A stretch of DNA of 64,000 nt from Luscinia megarhynchos (GCA_034336665.1 CM067566.1:18644330-18708329); one strand, 5' to 3'. Shown: positions 1-14,040, counted from the first letter of the stretch. A program made the numbers and translations. Notes: a model not told the origin generated them from the sequence alone.

Positions 1-2317
1 GAAGCATATAGAGTTTATTTTTACTGTTTAATTTTTCGTGCAGAGAGACTCTTATGGTACACAGGTACAATTAGGTGGAAACAAGAATGGTTCATTTCCG
101 TGCTTTCTCTTTTTATGTCCATTTTAGAAATAAAGATATTGAAGCTTGAGACTTTATGAACCAATCCTTTTTCTAGTTGTTTCAACTTACCTGATCAAAT
201 CAGGAAATCAGACATAAAATCTGATTTTTCCTTGTTATTTAAGTCAATAGATAAGTTTCTAGCAGGAAAAAAATCCAAAAGACTCATGTATTTTAATCTC
301 TTTATTAAACATTCAGTTTAATACACAGGTAATTTCTTTCTTTTGCTTTAAGAGTTCATAAGAATATCTTCGTCCATAGGCATCTCCTATCAATTTTATT
401 TATGCAATTTGGAAGCAAATTTGTTGCTATAGAGATATTTTCCTTGGAATCACTACTGCAATGAGGAACAAAGGTGAAAAATAACTTGTGGGTCCCTTGA
501 AAAACACTTACTTGATATAGTGACTGATTCTAGAAAAACATCCAGGGTTTGTTTCTCAGAACCAGAAACCATTCCATCAGTTTCGACAGTTTCAGTTGGA
601 AGCTTATCTTTCAGCAAGATCCCAGGATCTGTCAATAGTATCTGTATATAAAATGACAAATAGTTTCAGTTTGCCAGCTGTTCAGAAACTCTCACCAAGC
701 AGACAAAATTAACACTCCTGTTGCAGATTAATGTTTAGCCGAGGTTGTAGACCCTTAGGAAGATGAGGAACCTGTCTCTCCTGTGATTTGAACTCTCTGC
801 TTTTTATCATTATTCTGTGGTTTTGATCTTTCTAGTTGAAACAAATAACACTGTGCTGTTTGCGTCTACTGACCTTAATTTACAAATCAAGCTACTATTA
901 GCAGACATCTGCATGATGGTGTACCAATTAAAACTAGGAGAGTAAATTCTAGTTTGCACACAAACAACAATTTGCATAGCTCTTCAAAGAGAGGAACTCA
1001 GATGTTTTAGGAACTCAGCGCCATTAAACCTTGAGGCAACTGGGAAAGGATCATGAAGGGTTGAAAGGCAATAGCAGATTTAACTTTATTTCTCTGTGAT
1101 AAATGTAGATTGATGCTGCAACTTTTGGTCTATACCAGATACCTGTGATTTCTCCAAAGTTAGCCAACTATTGATATGATTATTTTGCTTCCAGCTATGA
1201 TGCTCAGAGAACTGAGATGTATGTGATGGTTATGGCAGTTGGAAAGCAGACAAAAATGAGAAACAAAAATTTGCAGCTAGTAAATTAAAGCATGATTAAA
1301 ATAGTTTACCAAAGTGAAGAAAAACAACCAAAACCCCCTGTTTCTATTCACTCCAGCTCATAGAGAAGGCAAGAGAAATGAATGTGAGTTAAAATGTGAA
1401 GTCAAAAATTGGCCTTAAAGAATCTATAATGACCTTGTACAAGCAGGTTCTTACCTCTTACCTTCAAGAGTATTGAAGCCTTTCTCTGAGCATGGGCTGA
1501 GAAACCTTTTGTTCACTCTGGCAGCCAGTAGACCAATGTATGGTACTTTTTGTTACCAGAGTAATTTACTAGTCTTCCTACAGCTCCACTGGGATCTTTG
1601 AAAACTGTCATCAGTTCCCTGGGATTCTCCGAGTTCAGGTATGTTTCCCTTCCTGTGACTTTCCTAGAATATTTATGCTTTTAACCTGCTGAGAAAATTT
1701 TCAGCATTGCTCCTGTGACAGTAGCAATTCAAATTCATGGGGGATGAGCTGTGGCAAATGCAGACAATTTTACTGAGCAGTGTCTCCAACCACTGAACCA
1801 AGCTTAAGTGGGAATCCTTAAGTGGTTCACATTTATTTTTTAGTAATGAATTCTCTGTCTTTTTGAACTTCAAGCTTTTGGGCTGTTAACATGTGTGGAG
1901 AGTCTAAATCAATGAACTCCACCTCACAGCCATCTAGGCACTGTTACAGTGTAGAGGCTATTATTTGCTGGGTTTTCTGATTTTTCTTTCTTCCTTTTTT
2001 TTTTTTCTTTTTCCCCACATGCTGTTATATCAGGGTCAAATTTATTTTGAGGATGAAATCCAACATTTAATAGGGATTGTGTTTTTATATCAAGAATTTT
2101 CAAACAGCTTTCAAGTGAAATCTAAATTGTGTGTTACTATCTGCTAATATCCAGTGCAACAGACATATTTTCCTTATAATACACTTGACTCTGTGATGAT
2201 AATGATCTATTAATAATTTGGAGTCTACAGAAAAACAGTGAAGCTGTATTCTTATTTCAGGCCTGTGAATCACTAACTTGGAATCTTTTTCTAGGGGAAG
2301 GAGACCCTAGAGCGATT
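1..2317. other. AT-rich noncoding stretch, no gene seen
   Basis: No open frame resembles a known protein and no exon could be supported. The only low-complexity feature I see is a pyrimidine-rich tract near 1,976-2,014 that includes twelve consecutive T. Probably intergenic or intronic. Confidence 0.6.
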
Positions 2318-2400
2318 TGTTTCTCTTTACCTCAACTCTCTCATCTGTGAAACAGTAATAATACTTGCTGTGTGATTGGAAGGTCTGCCTCATTAGTGTC
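2318..2400 (-). repeat. MIR-like ancient SINE remnant
   Basis: The plus strand reads like the reverse complement of a MIR/CORE-SINE: a 'cctca...ctcatctgtgaaa' phrase followed by 'cagtaataatacttgc', the usual order in old MIR copies (cctcagtttcctcatctgtaaaatgg, then aataata). The match is recalled, decayed and short. It could instead be a chance resemblance or a conserved noncoding element. Confidence 0.45.
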
Positions 2401-5400
2401 AATGACTGCTGAATAGTAGGCTGAAAAAAAAGAGGTGTACAAATGCTGCAGTTTATTATTTCAGAGATTGCATGTTACTATCTAAACAGAACGACATAGC
2501 TTCACATTCTGAAATAATTTTCTCTAAATAACCATAAGAGCAAAATTTTCAACACGAGATGCTTATGGTTTGAACAGTTAGAAATATTTGCATCTGAAAC
2601 AAATTAAAGAATCATCTACAGACAAGCTTTTTATTAGTAGTAATGAATAAATATATTTAAAAGACATTTCATGCATAATTGCTCCACAGGCTCATTTCCT
2701 GGGCTTCACTTTTATCACGGTACCTGGCAAGACACCAGTTCAATGTCTTGTGCTTGAATGCAGTTAATGCCTTCACTCTATACAACAAAAACTTAAAAAG
2801 AGCAGAAATAAAAGCAAAGAAAAAAATCTAATCTTGAAAGTGCAATATGTACTGCCATATATATTTTAGTGCCCCAGGGAACCTCTACAATTCACTGGAA
2901 TTAGGGGATTCTAGAGCTGCTATGGGAAGTTACAACAATTCAGTGAGATACTGGAAAGGACAGCAAAGTGCAGGGACAGTTTTTGATACTGCATAACTTT
3001 TCCTTTTCACATCATCAGGTGGCAGAAGAGACTTCTGAAGAGACTTCCAGAGAAGACTGACAGACCACTTCTTTGTAAGGTATCCAGCATAGGATTTTTA
3101 TTCCTTTTAAATCCTACCACAATGATGCTAGGAAGAAATACAGTATAATTGCATATTGATAGCAATATTTAGAAGCTGAGGTTAGTTGATCAGAGCAGAA
3201 AAACTTGTTTCACTGAACTTTTGAACTCTTTTGAGGGTTGTTAATGTCTATACACATATAATGCCTGTGCAAGGCTGACCTGGAACAGAGGCTAGACAGT
3301 GTTAAAGGAATAAAGGCATTTAGAGGATATACTTTGGACAGTAAAAGAGCCTGGCCATGGCTCCACTCAAGATGACACAAGATGGACAATCGGTCACGAG
3401 TTTTCACACTTTTATAAATTTTGGTCCAGTCACATATTGGAGTTTATTATCCAATTACAGCTTCAGGTTATGAAGTCCCATCCTCCCAATTAGCTCTCCT
3501 CAGTTTGCTGTAGTTTATAATTTTTGGGGCTGAAGCTCCTTGTGTCCTTGGTTCTCAGGCTGGAAAAGGTTTGCCAAACACAGTCACTCCATATTCAGGG
3601 CAGCACTGAATAAGAGGATGCCGGAGGGACAGCTAGAGGGAAGAGGTCATTTTGACAGTTTTGTTTTTCAATGGCTTGTTTGTTCATTCTCCTCACCATT
3701 GTAATCACCATAAATCAGTGGCTGTATGAGGTCTCTTGTGTAACGTTTTGGGCATTAGTTACATGCTAATATGTTTTGTAGCTAGATTAATCAGTTATAT
3801 TTACTAAGATTTAAAATTATGACTTTGTACTTAGTAAAAAAACTCCCACCCCCAGAAGTGCTTGTACAGTATTTTCTTTCAATTTGCTATAACCAGATTT
3901 AACATGTAATGCAAATGCTGCAGTTTTAACTTTTAGCACATAATCTTAATGACAGTAAACGGTGTTTGATGTATTCAGTGTTTTTCATGACCAATTATTT
4001 CTTTCACACATTAGTGGGAATACTTTTATAAACAGTTTGACCTGTGTGTTTCTGGGTGATCCAGGGAAAACAATGAAGCTATTAAAAACGTTACTGACAT
4101 GCCCAACAATAATGAGGAGTGGGACACATTTAATTATAATTGTGAAATTAGACTGACTGTAATTTAGACATGACAGATGCTTTCACAAAGATACAAATCA
4201 TACTTAGATGTTCAGTTTTTTTCATTTTGACCTAGTAGTATCTTCTCGAGCTAGCTTATTATTTAGAATTATTCTTATTTAGAATAAGAAATGTTTACTT
4301 TTTTTATGGCTTTTTGTTTCAATGCTCAGGATTGATTCTTTATCTCTTCCTTCTTCACATAATTTCTGCCTGATTATCATGAGAGAATGGTCTAAATGGT
4401 TTATTTTTTTTCTGGAATAACTTAGTAAAATCCATTATTTTCTACTTTGTCTTCTCTGTATATTTCTATTTATTTTAGAGTTCAAATATTTCTCATCACT
4501 TTGAAATGTAAAAGTGTTCATTAAGCTTGAGTTGTTTGAACATTCTATGTTTAACTAAAATTACTGCCACATAAGTAGCTGTTCTGAAAGGGGAAAATTA
4601 GTGTTGTAAAGTCCCATACTGTATGATCAGATGTTCCTATGGATATGTGCATTCTGTGTTGCACAGGCCAGCAAGATATTTCACACATTTTTTTGTCATT
4701 TTAAAGTTGTAAGTACATGAGGTTTATCATTCCAAACATAACTTTTGTTGACTACTCATCTAAGAATGGCTGAACCTCTTTGTTCTTCTCAGTGGAAAAT
4801 AAGTAGTGACTGCCTAAAGATAAATATTCCACTGGAAATTGTTTCAATACAGATAATTATATTTTTGATTACACTATAATAAGTATTTTAGATTTTATAA
4901 TTTATTTATAGTAATTTTCTTGGGTCTGAGTAATAAATGTTTTTGCACTGTGAGCTCAGTCTAAATCAAAATCTTTATGTTTTAGAGCATCATTTGCTAT
5001 GGATAAAAGGGGAAAGAAAGGCTTTCTGTAGCTTAGTGGACAGAAGGAGCCAGAGTTCATTAACAATATATTCTTTGTTAAGGGTGGAGCCATGCCAGCA
5101 ACAGAAAGTGAATTTCATCAGATGGAGAGGGACAGGCACTGCTCTCACATCTCCAGCCTGAATCAGGGGAGGTATCTCTGCCTCACATCAGAAAATCTAG
5201 TCTGGACCCAATAACTTCCACCATTCAGACCTGGTGTGTGAATGCTCTGCTATTTTATTCCAATTTTATTTTAGTTCTCAAGCTGTAGTAAAAACTCTTT
5301 TTCAGAAAAGCCTTATTTAATCAGATTACTGTTGTTATCTTGAAGTTTGATTCTCCAAATTGCAGCAGTCTACAATGGAGTGACATCCAGAATTAAGATT

Positions 5401-6180
5401 AAATTATACAGCTGCAAAAACTTTTACAATTTTTACAAAATTTTACAATCTAGTTAATGTGCGTTTTAAAAAATATTCTAGAGTGGAGAGTTTCAAAAAT
5501 TCCCTTAGATTATGACTATGGTTTCCAGCCCAAAAACCCAGTTCCTCAGAACCTTCAGATAATTTCTCTAGGGACTGATAGTAAAAGGAGTGGAAATAAT
5601 GTATAAAACATACATAATTCTAAAAATATTAACTTTGTCATCTACATCACAGAAACATTTTAAAGCACTTGGGCAGTCTGTCCTTCTACATTACCTGCCG
5701 TTGTTTTTAGCTATGGCATCCTCAGAAAATCTTCCAAAAGTTTTACTCTATGTCTGGCTCAGCAAAATGGTAAAATCCTCCAGTGACTGTAAATGATGGA
5801 GTTTTTCCCAGTCATTGCAGAAATTATTGCTGATACTTTGTGGTCCAACTAGGAACACACTGTCCTACAAAGATTAACTAGTAATCATTTCTTCATTTAT
5901 TCAGTGGCAGTAGTCCCAGGTTTAAATACATATCACACTGTTGATCCTAGCAATTATCGTTTGAACTAAATCTACACACAAAATCTCATTTATTCAGAGC
6001 TACATTAATGAGTCAATAAAGCTCTGATGAATCTGGCTCTGTGCTCCTATATACATTATCTTGAAATCTGTGTTGCAATCAATAATTCAGAGAAGGTTGT
6101 TTTTTGGGTTGATTTGTCTACAGTCTTTCATAAACTTTGAATGTTTCCAGTACAGAAATGTAAGATTCCTTAGACTTGGG
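2401..6180. other. Noncoding stretch, no gene seen
   Basis: Unique AT-rich DNA. Small visible structures are a CTCF-like motif at 3,012-3,025 and three copies of the octamer ttttacaa at 5,422, 5,431 and 5,441 (spaced 9-10 bp). Short frames here, such as 4,937-5,161 and 5,590-5,796, have no recognisable product. Confidence 0.6.
3012..3025 (+). promoter_or_regulatory. Weak CTCF-like motif
   Basis: The sequence tcatcaggtggcag matches the CTCF core consensus CCASYAGRKGGCRS at 12 of 14 positions (mismatches at positions 1 and 4). Sites this weak occur often by chance, so this is only a candidate. Confidence 0.2.

Positions 6181-6262
<82 letters not shown>
6181..6262. repeat. (ATA)n / (TAA)n microsatellite
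   Basis: An uninterrupted trinucleotide tract of about 82 bp (roughly 27 units) starts directly after 'cttggg' and ends at 'aaataac'. It has no internal interruption, which indicates a young and probably length-polymorphic locus. It creates artificial poly-isoleucine frames on both strands that are not genes. Confidence 0.98.
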
Positions 6263-6266
<4 letters not shown>

Positions 6267-9175
6267 CAACAGTTTAATTATCTTCACTGAACTTCAGATG
6301 ACACACATCTTGCTTGTGTTTATATGACTGCATAAGATGTCAGTGAGTGTCGAGGGTAAGCAGATCATGTCCAGTCATAATTTGTCCAATTTGGATGTGC
6401 ATGCAGCAGAAGCATGCACTCATATGAGGCATCTCATTATTATTTGCTTGGTGGTACTATAAAACTGTGGATATCTTCACTTGCCCCAGTTCTGTGAAAT
6501 GTTTTTCTTTATATGACTTCTTCTTTTTATAGTTTTAAAGAAAGTGAGCATTTTTCCATTCCTGATCTTACAAAAGAAAATTTCCCCACTTTGGTATCCC
6601 TGATGTCACATATTTAGTAAACACACATATGGCATGAAAATCTTGAGACTTTATTTTAACATAATACATGCTTGATTCTATTAATTTTTCTTGTAATTTC
6701 TGTATTTATGTTAAAAGAGGATTTTCCTTTACAGCTGTGCTGGCTAGCTATGAACAATATTTTTTTTTCAAGAAAAGGTGAGATTCTTAGTGATTCCATC
6801 AGCTTTGGAGATTAAAAAAAAATAATTAAAATTATGCAATAAAATTTTATGAAAGTCCAAAGAAGATTTGTAAAAAAGCCACAGCATTTAGAAGGGCTGA
6901 ACTCCAAGGTTTGCTTTTTATGAACACTATACGTCTACCCTCATGATTTTTTAGTTTTAGTGATTTTTACTGCAGAAAAACATAAATAGTTGTGCATGGA
7001 ACATGATGCTTAGTTGAATGTGAACTAATTATAGCTCTATAAAGTGGAATTTAGTCAGAGAACTTTATTTTTATTCGTATAGTAAGTTTTTCATAATTAT
7101 GGGGGTTTTAATTTTATGGGAAATAATAAAATTTTTCCAATGACTTTTTTTTTTAAAAACAAGTTAACTTACTAATTCAAATATAGTCCAGTATTTCTAG
7201 ACCATAATTGATTCAGAGTCCCTTAGGGTGCATCTTCCTTGGCTGTAAACTAGAACCTTCTCATGCCATGGTGTGGGGTCTGGCTGAGAAGCTCTGAATT
7301 GTGCAAAGCTGAGATCTGCCATTGCCAGGAACATTTTCAGTAACTTTAAGAATTTGATGTTATTAGGTAGAATGACTGCATTCCCCACGTATTTGTGGCA
7401 GTTCTGTGTTCTTTAAGCACTTGCTCTTCCTAGTGTAACATCACATATTATCTCCCTAACAATGCCTCAGCTTTCAATGTCTAGTTTGTAGAAAATGATG
7501 AGCTTTTGAGTTCAAAGACTGTGTGGAAACTTTGTGATTTGTCAGCTGAGATGTATACATGGAATAGTATGAACACCTCCAGAGCTGCTGTATAGTATTT
7601 TATTGTAGATTAAATATTGGTGAAGAACCTGAATTGCTAGCTTTTTTCTTCCTCTAATTTGACATACAGCTAAGAAAAAAAGACTTTTTTCTGTCTATCA
7701 GGTTTTTGTGAAGAATGCAGCAAATCATTCTCATTTATAATAAAAATTAAAACTTTTCTTCTGATGTGCTGAGAATGCATCAGTTGAAAGAAAATATTAT
7801 GGGACAAAGTCAAAATGGTTTTTTAAAACTGAAATTTAAAAAATGAAATCAGCGTGTACCTTCAGATTTTTTAATTGAAAATCAAAACTTGTTTTTCTGG
7901 TATACCTGCCATGAATCCACATTCATTTCTGGGGAAAAATAGAAAAAAAATTGTAGTGATTTTGTTGTTTTGTTTTTCTAAACAGCTCTCTGAGAGAGGA
8001 GCAGGGACTCTGCCACATTCACCCCCTACCCCCAGGCCATGTGAGATGTGCCCACATTAGTTTGTACAGCTGCCTGACTACTCTGAAAGCCCTTTGTCCT
8101 TCAGACTCTGGCTGTGCTCACCCCTGCTGAGCCAGGAGAGACAAGAACTGAGTGTCTTGGTATTGATCACCTGTTGTGACTCTGCCAGGGCAGATCCAGT
8201 GCCTGCCTTCCTGCAAAATAATGCCCAGGGACATTTAAAGCACCTGGCCCCATTTAAACAACCCCAGTTGTTGTTGCCAACAACATTTTTCAAGCACTGT
8301 CTTACCAACCTGTAAATTTGAACTGCCTGTTACTCTGAAATTAAGAAAAAAATCATTAAAAGTGTAAATAATTTGTAGGTATTGTTTGTGCAACACGGAT
8401 GTAAATTGTGCACTAGGTAGTTACTTTATTCTTGTTCTTGTAATGAATACAACATTTTTCCTCCAGCCTTTTCAATGTGTGATACTTGGACTTTACCTTC
8501 ATTTTCATGTTTATTTTTAACTTGAACAAATTGTTCCCTTGTTCACCTGCTAGATGGTATATCAGTGATTCTGTCTGTGACTTTTGGAGTGTTTTTAGGC
8601 ATTTCCCAGTATATATTAACAGAAAGACTGTTCTGCAGGTACCCTGTGTTGTCACCTTAGCTTTATATAAACTATTTATATGAGAGCTGAGGCATGAAAG
8701 AATAATGTATAAAAAGTTTTTTTAATATTGAGACTGAGAGGTGAATGTTGCCTAAAACATGAAGCCTCAGCTGTATAAATTGAAAGCAGAACAGTAACTT
8801 CATACAATTAATTAAAACAAGTACAAAATGCTACTTGGCATGGTAATAATAATAAAAAAAAAGAAGAAAGATTTAGGTTACAGATTATCTCTGTGTTTTA
8901 CATGGACTTTCCTCACTGTGATACTTACATGGGATACCCAAGTACAGCTTCATAGAACATGTTGCCCATACAAATACAAGATTAGGTTGATCTTGGCTAT
9001 CTGCCACGTATCCACCAAGCCACTCTCTCACTTGTAAACAGGACATGGGAAGATAATAGGATGAAAAAGCTTATGGGTTGAGATCAGGATGGGAAATCAC
9101 TTACCAACTGCCTGTGGAAAACACTGGTATTGTTTTTGCAAATTAAAATAAGAGTTGGATAGTGAGAAACAGACA
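6263..9175. other. Noncoding stretch with a mildly GC-richer patch
   Basis: Mostly AT-rich unique DNA. A patch at about 7,980-8,310 is richer in G and C and open in more than one frame on both strands. The frames encode nothing I recognise and the plus-strand one starts at TTG. This patch may be an unrecognised repeat, but I cannot name it. Confidence 0.5.
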
Positions 9176-9657
9176 CTAAACCACCTTCCCTACCAGCCTG
9201 CACCCCTTTTCCCAGGCTGAGCTTGCTCCTTCCCTCCTGACTTGTCCTTCCACCCACTCACTGAGCTTTGCAGGGAGGTTGGGAATGGGTGCAGTCAGTC
9301 CCATGGGCTGCTGCTCCTGCCAGGAGAGCCCTGAGGTTCCTTTAGGGAATATCCTGCTGCTCTTGGGTGGTTCTCCAGCTCTGCAGTGCAGACATCTGAT
9401 CACACCTGCTCTTCTCCAGTAGCTGCTGGGAAACCCTTGCTCTGCTGTGCTCTCTTAGAGGAGCTGCAGGAGACTCTCTGATCCAGCGCTGGGAGCAGCC
9501 CCTCCCCTCGTTCTTTTTGACCTTGGTGTTCATAGAGCTCAAAAACCACTTGTTTTTAACTCACTCCTCTCTCCTGGATAGCGTTTTGCCCCTTCTTAGA
9601 TACATTTTCCTGGAGATCCAACAGCCATGGCAGCAGGGCTCAGCTGTGCCCAGCATT
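9176..9657. other. GC-rich patch of unknown nature
   Basis: Base composition shifts abruptly from the AT-rich background to clearly GC-richer sequence with many ctgc/cagc and cct words, and falls back after about 9,760. CpG is rare, so it is not a CpG island. Frames stay open for 66-118 codons, which the composition alone can explain. It may be an old unrecognised LTR or other insertion. Confidence 0.5.
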
Positions 9658-9720
9658 GGGGCCAGTGGCTGGAATCATGGGGCCAGTGGCTGGAATTATG
9701 GGGCCAGTGGCTGGAAGCAC
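9658..9720 (+). repeat. Three tandem 21-bp units
   Basis: Three adjacent copies of a 21-bp unit beginning ggggccagtggctggaa at 9,658, 9,679 and 9,700. Units 1 and 2 differ at one base and unit 3 diverges only at its end. The unit length is a multiple of three, so a frame through it reads GASGWNH, GASGWNY, GASGWKH. Nothing else suggests that this is translated. Probably a small minisatellite made by slippage. Confidence 0.95.
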
Positions 9721-12525
9721 TCCTATAACCTCCCTGCTCTCTTCTATATGGTCAAACTCCTGCTTTTTCTGGGCCTCAATATTTCAACTCTTCTTCAAGG
9801 AAGGTACAAACAGGAACAGTCTGTGCTACTTGATTCACAGCAAGTATATTATTTTAATGTGAGTTTCAACTAGAAGAACACACTGAAATTAACATTTGAT
9901 GTCTTGTTCTTTGATATCTGGCATTTCTCACAGGCAGACTATAATAAAGAAGTCAGTTATTGCTATTAGACATATTTTAAAAGAATTCTTTTTTGATGCA
10001 TATCTCCACTCAGATTATTAAATTTAAATCAGTGCTGCTATCAGTTTGAATACCAATGGTACATTCTGCCAGATGGAAGCCTTTAATAAATTTTCACTTT
10101 TCTCTAACAGTGAGCTGTAAATCTTAAATAAGAGAATTTTTGGGTTATGCCAGCTTTAATGCCTTCTGTCCACAATGATTTCAATGTCATCAGTACCTGG
10201 GAGGCAGGTACTCTTTAATTAAATGCTATCCTTTCCCATTTATTGAGATGCAAGGCAGTAGCACAGTCAAGGCTGTTCTTTTACTGGTTTCTGAACTGCC
10301 AGCCACTTTCCTGCCATACTTGTGTGCTTAGGACAGCCCTTCATTGTTTCAGTTGATGTATATATCCCTTATATTCAGACTTTTGAGCTCTTTTCTGTAA
10401 ATTTTTGAGAAGCACCAGGTACTGGGGCTTGTAGAAGAGGAGGGGTAAAGGGGTGTGGGAGCTGCCCACTTACCAAGCAGAAATATATCCTCCAGAAACA
10501 GAAATATTTCTTGTTGATTTCAGGTGATTAGTGCACCTTGGAAGGCATCAGCACCACAGCATGGGAGCAGCTGTTACAGCCCTGTACCTCAGGTGCAGAA
10601 TGAATGAAACTTAATAAATGTCTCTTTCATCAATGCATTTGATGGCCTGTCTTCATCAGTTAGTAATATTTTCCTCCAGAGTCATCTGCTATATTCACTT
10701 TTAGACCTCTGAATTCTTGCATGGGGGCCATAGCCAGCTAAAAGCTATGCTGTTGTGGGGAAATGGACTTTTTATAGCTTAACCTTTTCTCTGCCATAAT
10801 CTAGCTGGCTGGGAATGGCTTCTCCAGGGAAAAAATGTCTATCACACTGCTGAAAGTATAGGAAAAGGTAAGTTGGAATTCCTGGCTGTGGTGGGGAGGG
10901 AAGAATAAACACTAGATAACAGAAGAGAAAATGAAATCACAGCATTCAAACTTTCTGTACCTAGGGGGAAAGAGAGAACTGAAATACTTATGTGAGTCAA
11001 TAACTATTCCCAGTAGAATCCTTGGAAAAGCCTACAGATAGAGGAAAATTTTCAGTTATTGAGTTATTTTCTCACAAGTCTGTTTCACTTATTGATCAGT
11101 TTTGTCATTAAACTTCAGAGCTGCACAGTTAAATCTGTTTCATCCATGTACCAGACTCTCAAAATAATTTCATTATCTAGATGATTATCTGAAGTGCCAA
11201 TTACAAGAAAGTAATTAATAATATTTTAATGTGGAGAACAGGTTTTGTTGAGATTTGTGGTGGTGCTTTGTTCATTAGTTTTCTGGTTTGTTCTCCTGCT
11301 TCAAAGTTAGTAAAAAAATGCTCATTGAAACGTCTCCATCATGAGACAAAAGATGTCAATTACAGAAAAATATGGGCACCAACAAAACATTTCAAATCAT
11401 TTTAAGAAATTTTCTGACATAGTAATGGTAATGAGTGTATTTCAGTTTCAACAACTGTAATTAAACCTGACCTTTAAGTTAATTATGTCTTGACATTTAT
11501 GATTTTAAACTAGCTTTCCCTGTGGTGATGATGTTTTATATACTGACGCTAATAAGTAGTTTCTGTGTGTGAGAAAGCAGGTTTCAGATGTGCCTACACT
11601 GCAGTTCAGAAAACAGCATCATGCACACAGCTTCAATGCATTTGTGCTGTTTTGTTAATGCTGTTCCTAGATTTTGTAATGGCATTCTGACACTCCTTCT
11701 TACACAACAAAACTCACTGACACAATTTTGAAAGGAGCTTAATGACCAGTAATACATGCTGGCATTGTTTTAATTTGCTATTTATATAAAACCATTAAGT
11801 CAACATGGATATTAGAGGCAAATTAGCCCATCTCTTATACAGGCTGCAGCACAGCAAAGACATAACTAGTCAACCATGGGATTTGGAAACAGGACATACA
11901 ACAGAAAAAAAGTTGAGAACTGTTCTTGCTTATGTAGAACATTAGATCTAGCTTGGTTAAAGATTAAACTAAAAGGATGAAATTCAATAGTTCTAGAAGA
12001 AACATCAGTGATGGAACTTGTAAAGGAGAGGCATTTCTGAACAGAAGGACTTTGAAAAATGGCATAACCAAGTTGTTTTTAATGAAGCTAATAACAACAA
12101 TGTTGAAAGCTATCTTTATGACAGTAAAGCCCCCATTAGTCTATTACAGAGAGATCTCCTTTGAGCTTAGAAAAGATCAGTAGAATTCAGGAGAGTCCTT
12201 GGCCATTTTAAAAGTCCAGGTGGGCCATGTTTTTTTGGAAGGCCTGGTAACTTTGTCTCCAAAGACATGTGATTCATATGTGATGAACGCTATATTTCAG
12301 AGCCCTAGTGCTAATACTGTGCTTTCAGAGTTGAACTCTCAGTTTGATCAAAAAAACTCTAGCTGCTTCTCTTTAAAAGAGCAACAATTTATGTTGTAGT
12401 TTGCTTGATTCATACATTGATCTGCTTGCTATGAGTCATATGTTGAGAAATCTCTACTGCCTGTTTTCAGGCTTCATAACCTCAAATCCATATGGAATAA
12501 TTTGTATGCTGTAATTACATACCTA

Positions 12526-12548
12526 TCTCTCTCTCTCTCTCTCTCTCT
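12526..12548. repeat. (TC)n microsatellite
   Basis: About eleven perfect TC dinucleotide units, flanked by 'accta' and 'atctg'. Short simple repeat. Confidence 0.95.
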
Positions 12549-14007
12549 ATCTGTTTCAAGTGAGATCAAACCAAAATTCAAAATGATCTGTGTTTATATG
12601 GAAAGCAAAGTTGTTTAAATAATACAGTCATACAGTTTTCTGGTTTTGGTGGTTCTATGCTATCTAAAATATATATGTGATTAGCACAGGGTACCCCAAA
12701 ATCTTTCCCCAAGGCCACAAGCAGTACAGTGCATGTATTTATGGGGAAATCAGAAGTCTCACCCTGTTACCCATTTCTTTTCTTTCCTATGCTGACAATT
12801 CCTCTAAAAGTTTTCTTAAGCTGTTTGCTTATTTGGACGAGTTATATTTTCTGTTTTGTTTCTTCACAAAAGTTTGAAATGTTTTTATGGTGGGTCACTA
12901 ATCATACTGAAAGGGTCAACAGAAAGTTTTACAAACTGAAAGGGCTAGTCTTGTTGAGGATATCTGGGCTGTGGCTGCCTGACCTGTTCATTGACTGTTG
13001 TCTAATTGGGTTGTCATTGCTATCCTACCAGCAGTGTAGTGCTGCTAAATGCTAGCTTAGTGAGAACATGAAAATCAATCTGCCAGTAAAGGGCATAGCA
13101 AGCACCATGCCTTTAGAGTATTATGTTTTTGGCCTTGGTATTCTAAAGAAGTTTTTCTGTTACTGCTACTCTGAAGGAATGGTGTAATCTATTTCCAAAC
13201 TGAGTGACTCACAGCTTCAGATAATGTCTTTTAAATGCCTTCTTGCTTTGCATTAAGAAGTATTTTTTGATATAAGACAAACTGAAGAACACATATGTTT
13301 AAGAGGTATGTTACAAAAAAATGCCATACTTCTTGACTTGTGCTGCAAAGAATAGTTGTGCAGTGCATCCTGACATTTTTTGGCCATAATTACTTCAAGT
13401 TTTCCTTTCTGGAATAAAGCTTTAGACAGCATGGCATCCACTAGAGCTAATAGAGCACATGAAAAAAAAACTTGCACAAAGCAAGTAACATTGTGCAATA
13501 AGTAGAAAAGCAACAGCTCATTTTTTCCTGCATAAGTTTCCTCCTAGATATGCTGTTTTTGGCATTTTAGAAAAATAAAACAATTGATCTGATCTGAGAA
13601 CTGCCTGAGAAGCAAGAATGCTTTCATCAAAGTGAAAATGAAAAAAAAAGCCCTTGAATTACTTATACTTTAGGTTGTCAGATACAAAGGAAGTGAGCCA
13701 AACATTTACTTGGATTGAAACCTGATTATAGAAGTGGCTTGGAACTTAGCCTGGAAACAGTACTAAGCCACCCCATCCCCATTGTTCTGTTTATAATATG
13801 ATTTTCTTTTCCTTTACATCTTATGCCCTGATGAAAAGGTAGAAGGTGTTTGCTCTTTCTTTTTCCTTTCTGTTTGTCAAGTAGCAAATACCAAAAGCCT
13901 ATTTTAATTGGGTAAAGATAGTTTTATTGCAATGTTTGTACCATTCTTTTCAAATCTAAGACCTGAATAACATATTGACATCAATTCAATAGGTAAAAAA
14001 AAATAAA

Positions 14008-14040
14008 ATTATTTATTTATTTATTTGTTTGTTTATTTTT
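14008..14040. repeat. (ATTT)n with GTTT variants
   Basis: Tetranucleotide repeat: several ATTT units, then two GTTT units, then ATTT again. An A-rich run (aaaaaaaaataaaa) precedes it, so the tract may mark the tail of an old insertion, but no insertion body is recognisable. Confidence 0.9.

Noticed and set aside
6061..6327. 88-codon frame rich in isoleucine, and its minus-strand counterpart
   Set aside because: It is a translation of the ATA microsatellite.
9658..9720. Possible CRISPR-like array
   Set aside because: The units are directly adjacent with no spacers, and the sequence is vertebrate in character.
9517..9873. 118-codon frame containing the GASGWN repeats
   Set aside because: It starts at TTG, has no known similarity, and its repeat is explained by a three-unit 21-bp tandem duplication.
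10613..10618. AATAAA as the 3' end of a gene
   Set aside because: No coding sequence or recognisable 3' UTR precedes it, and this hexamer is frequent by chance in AT-rich DNA.
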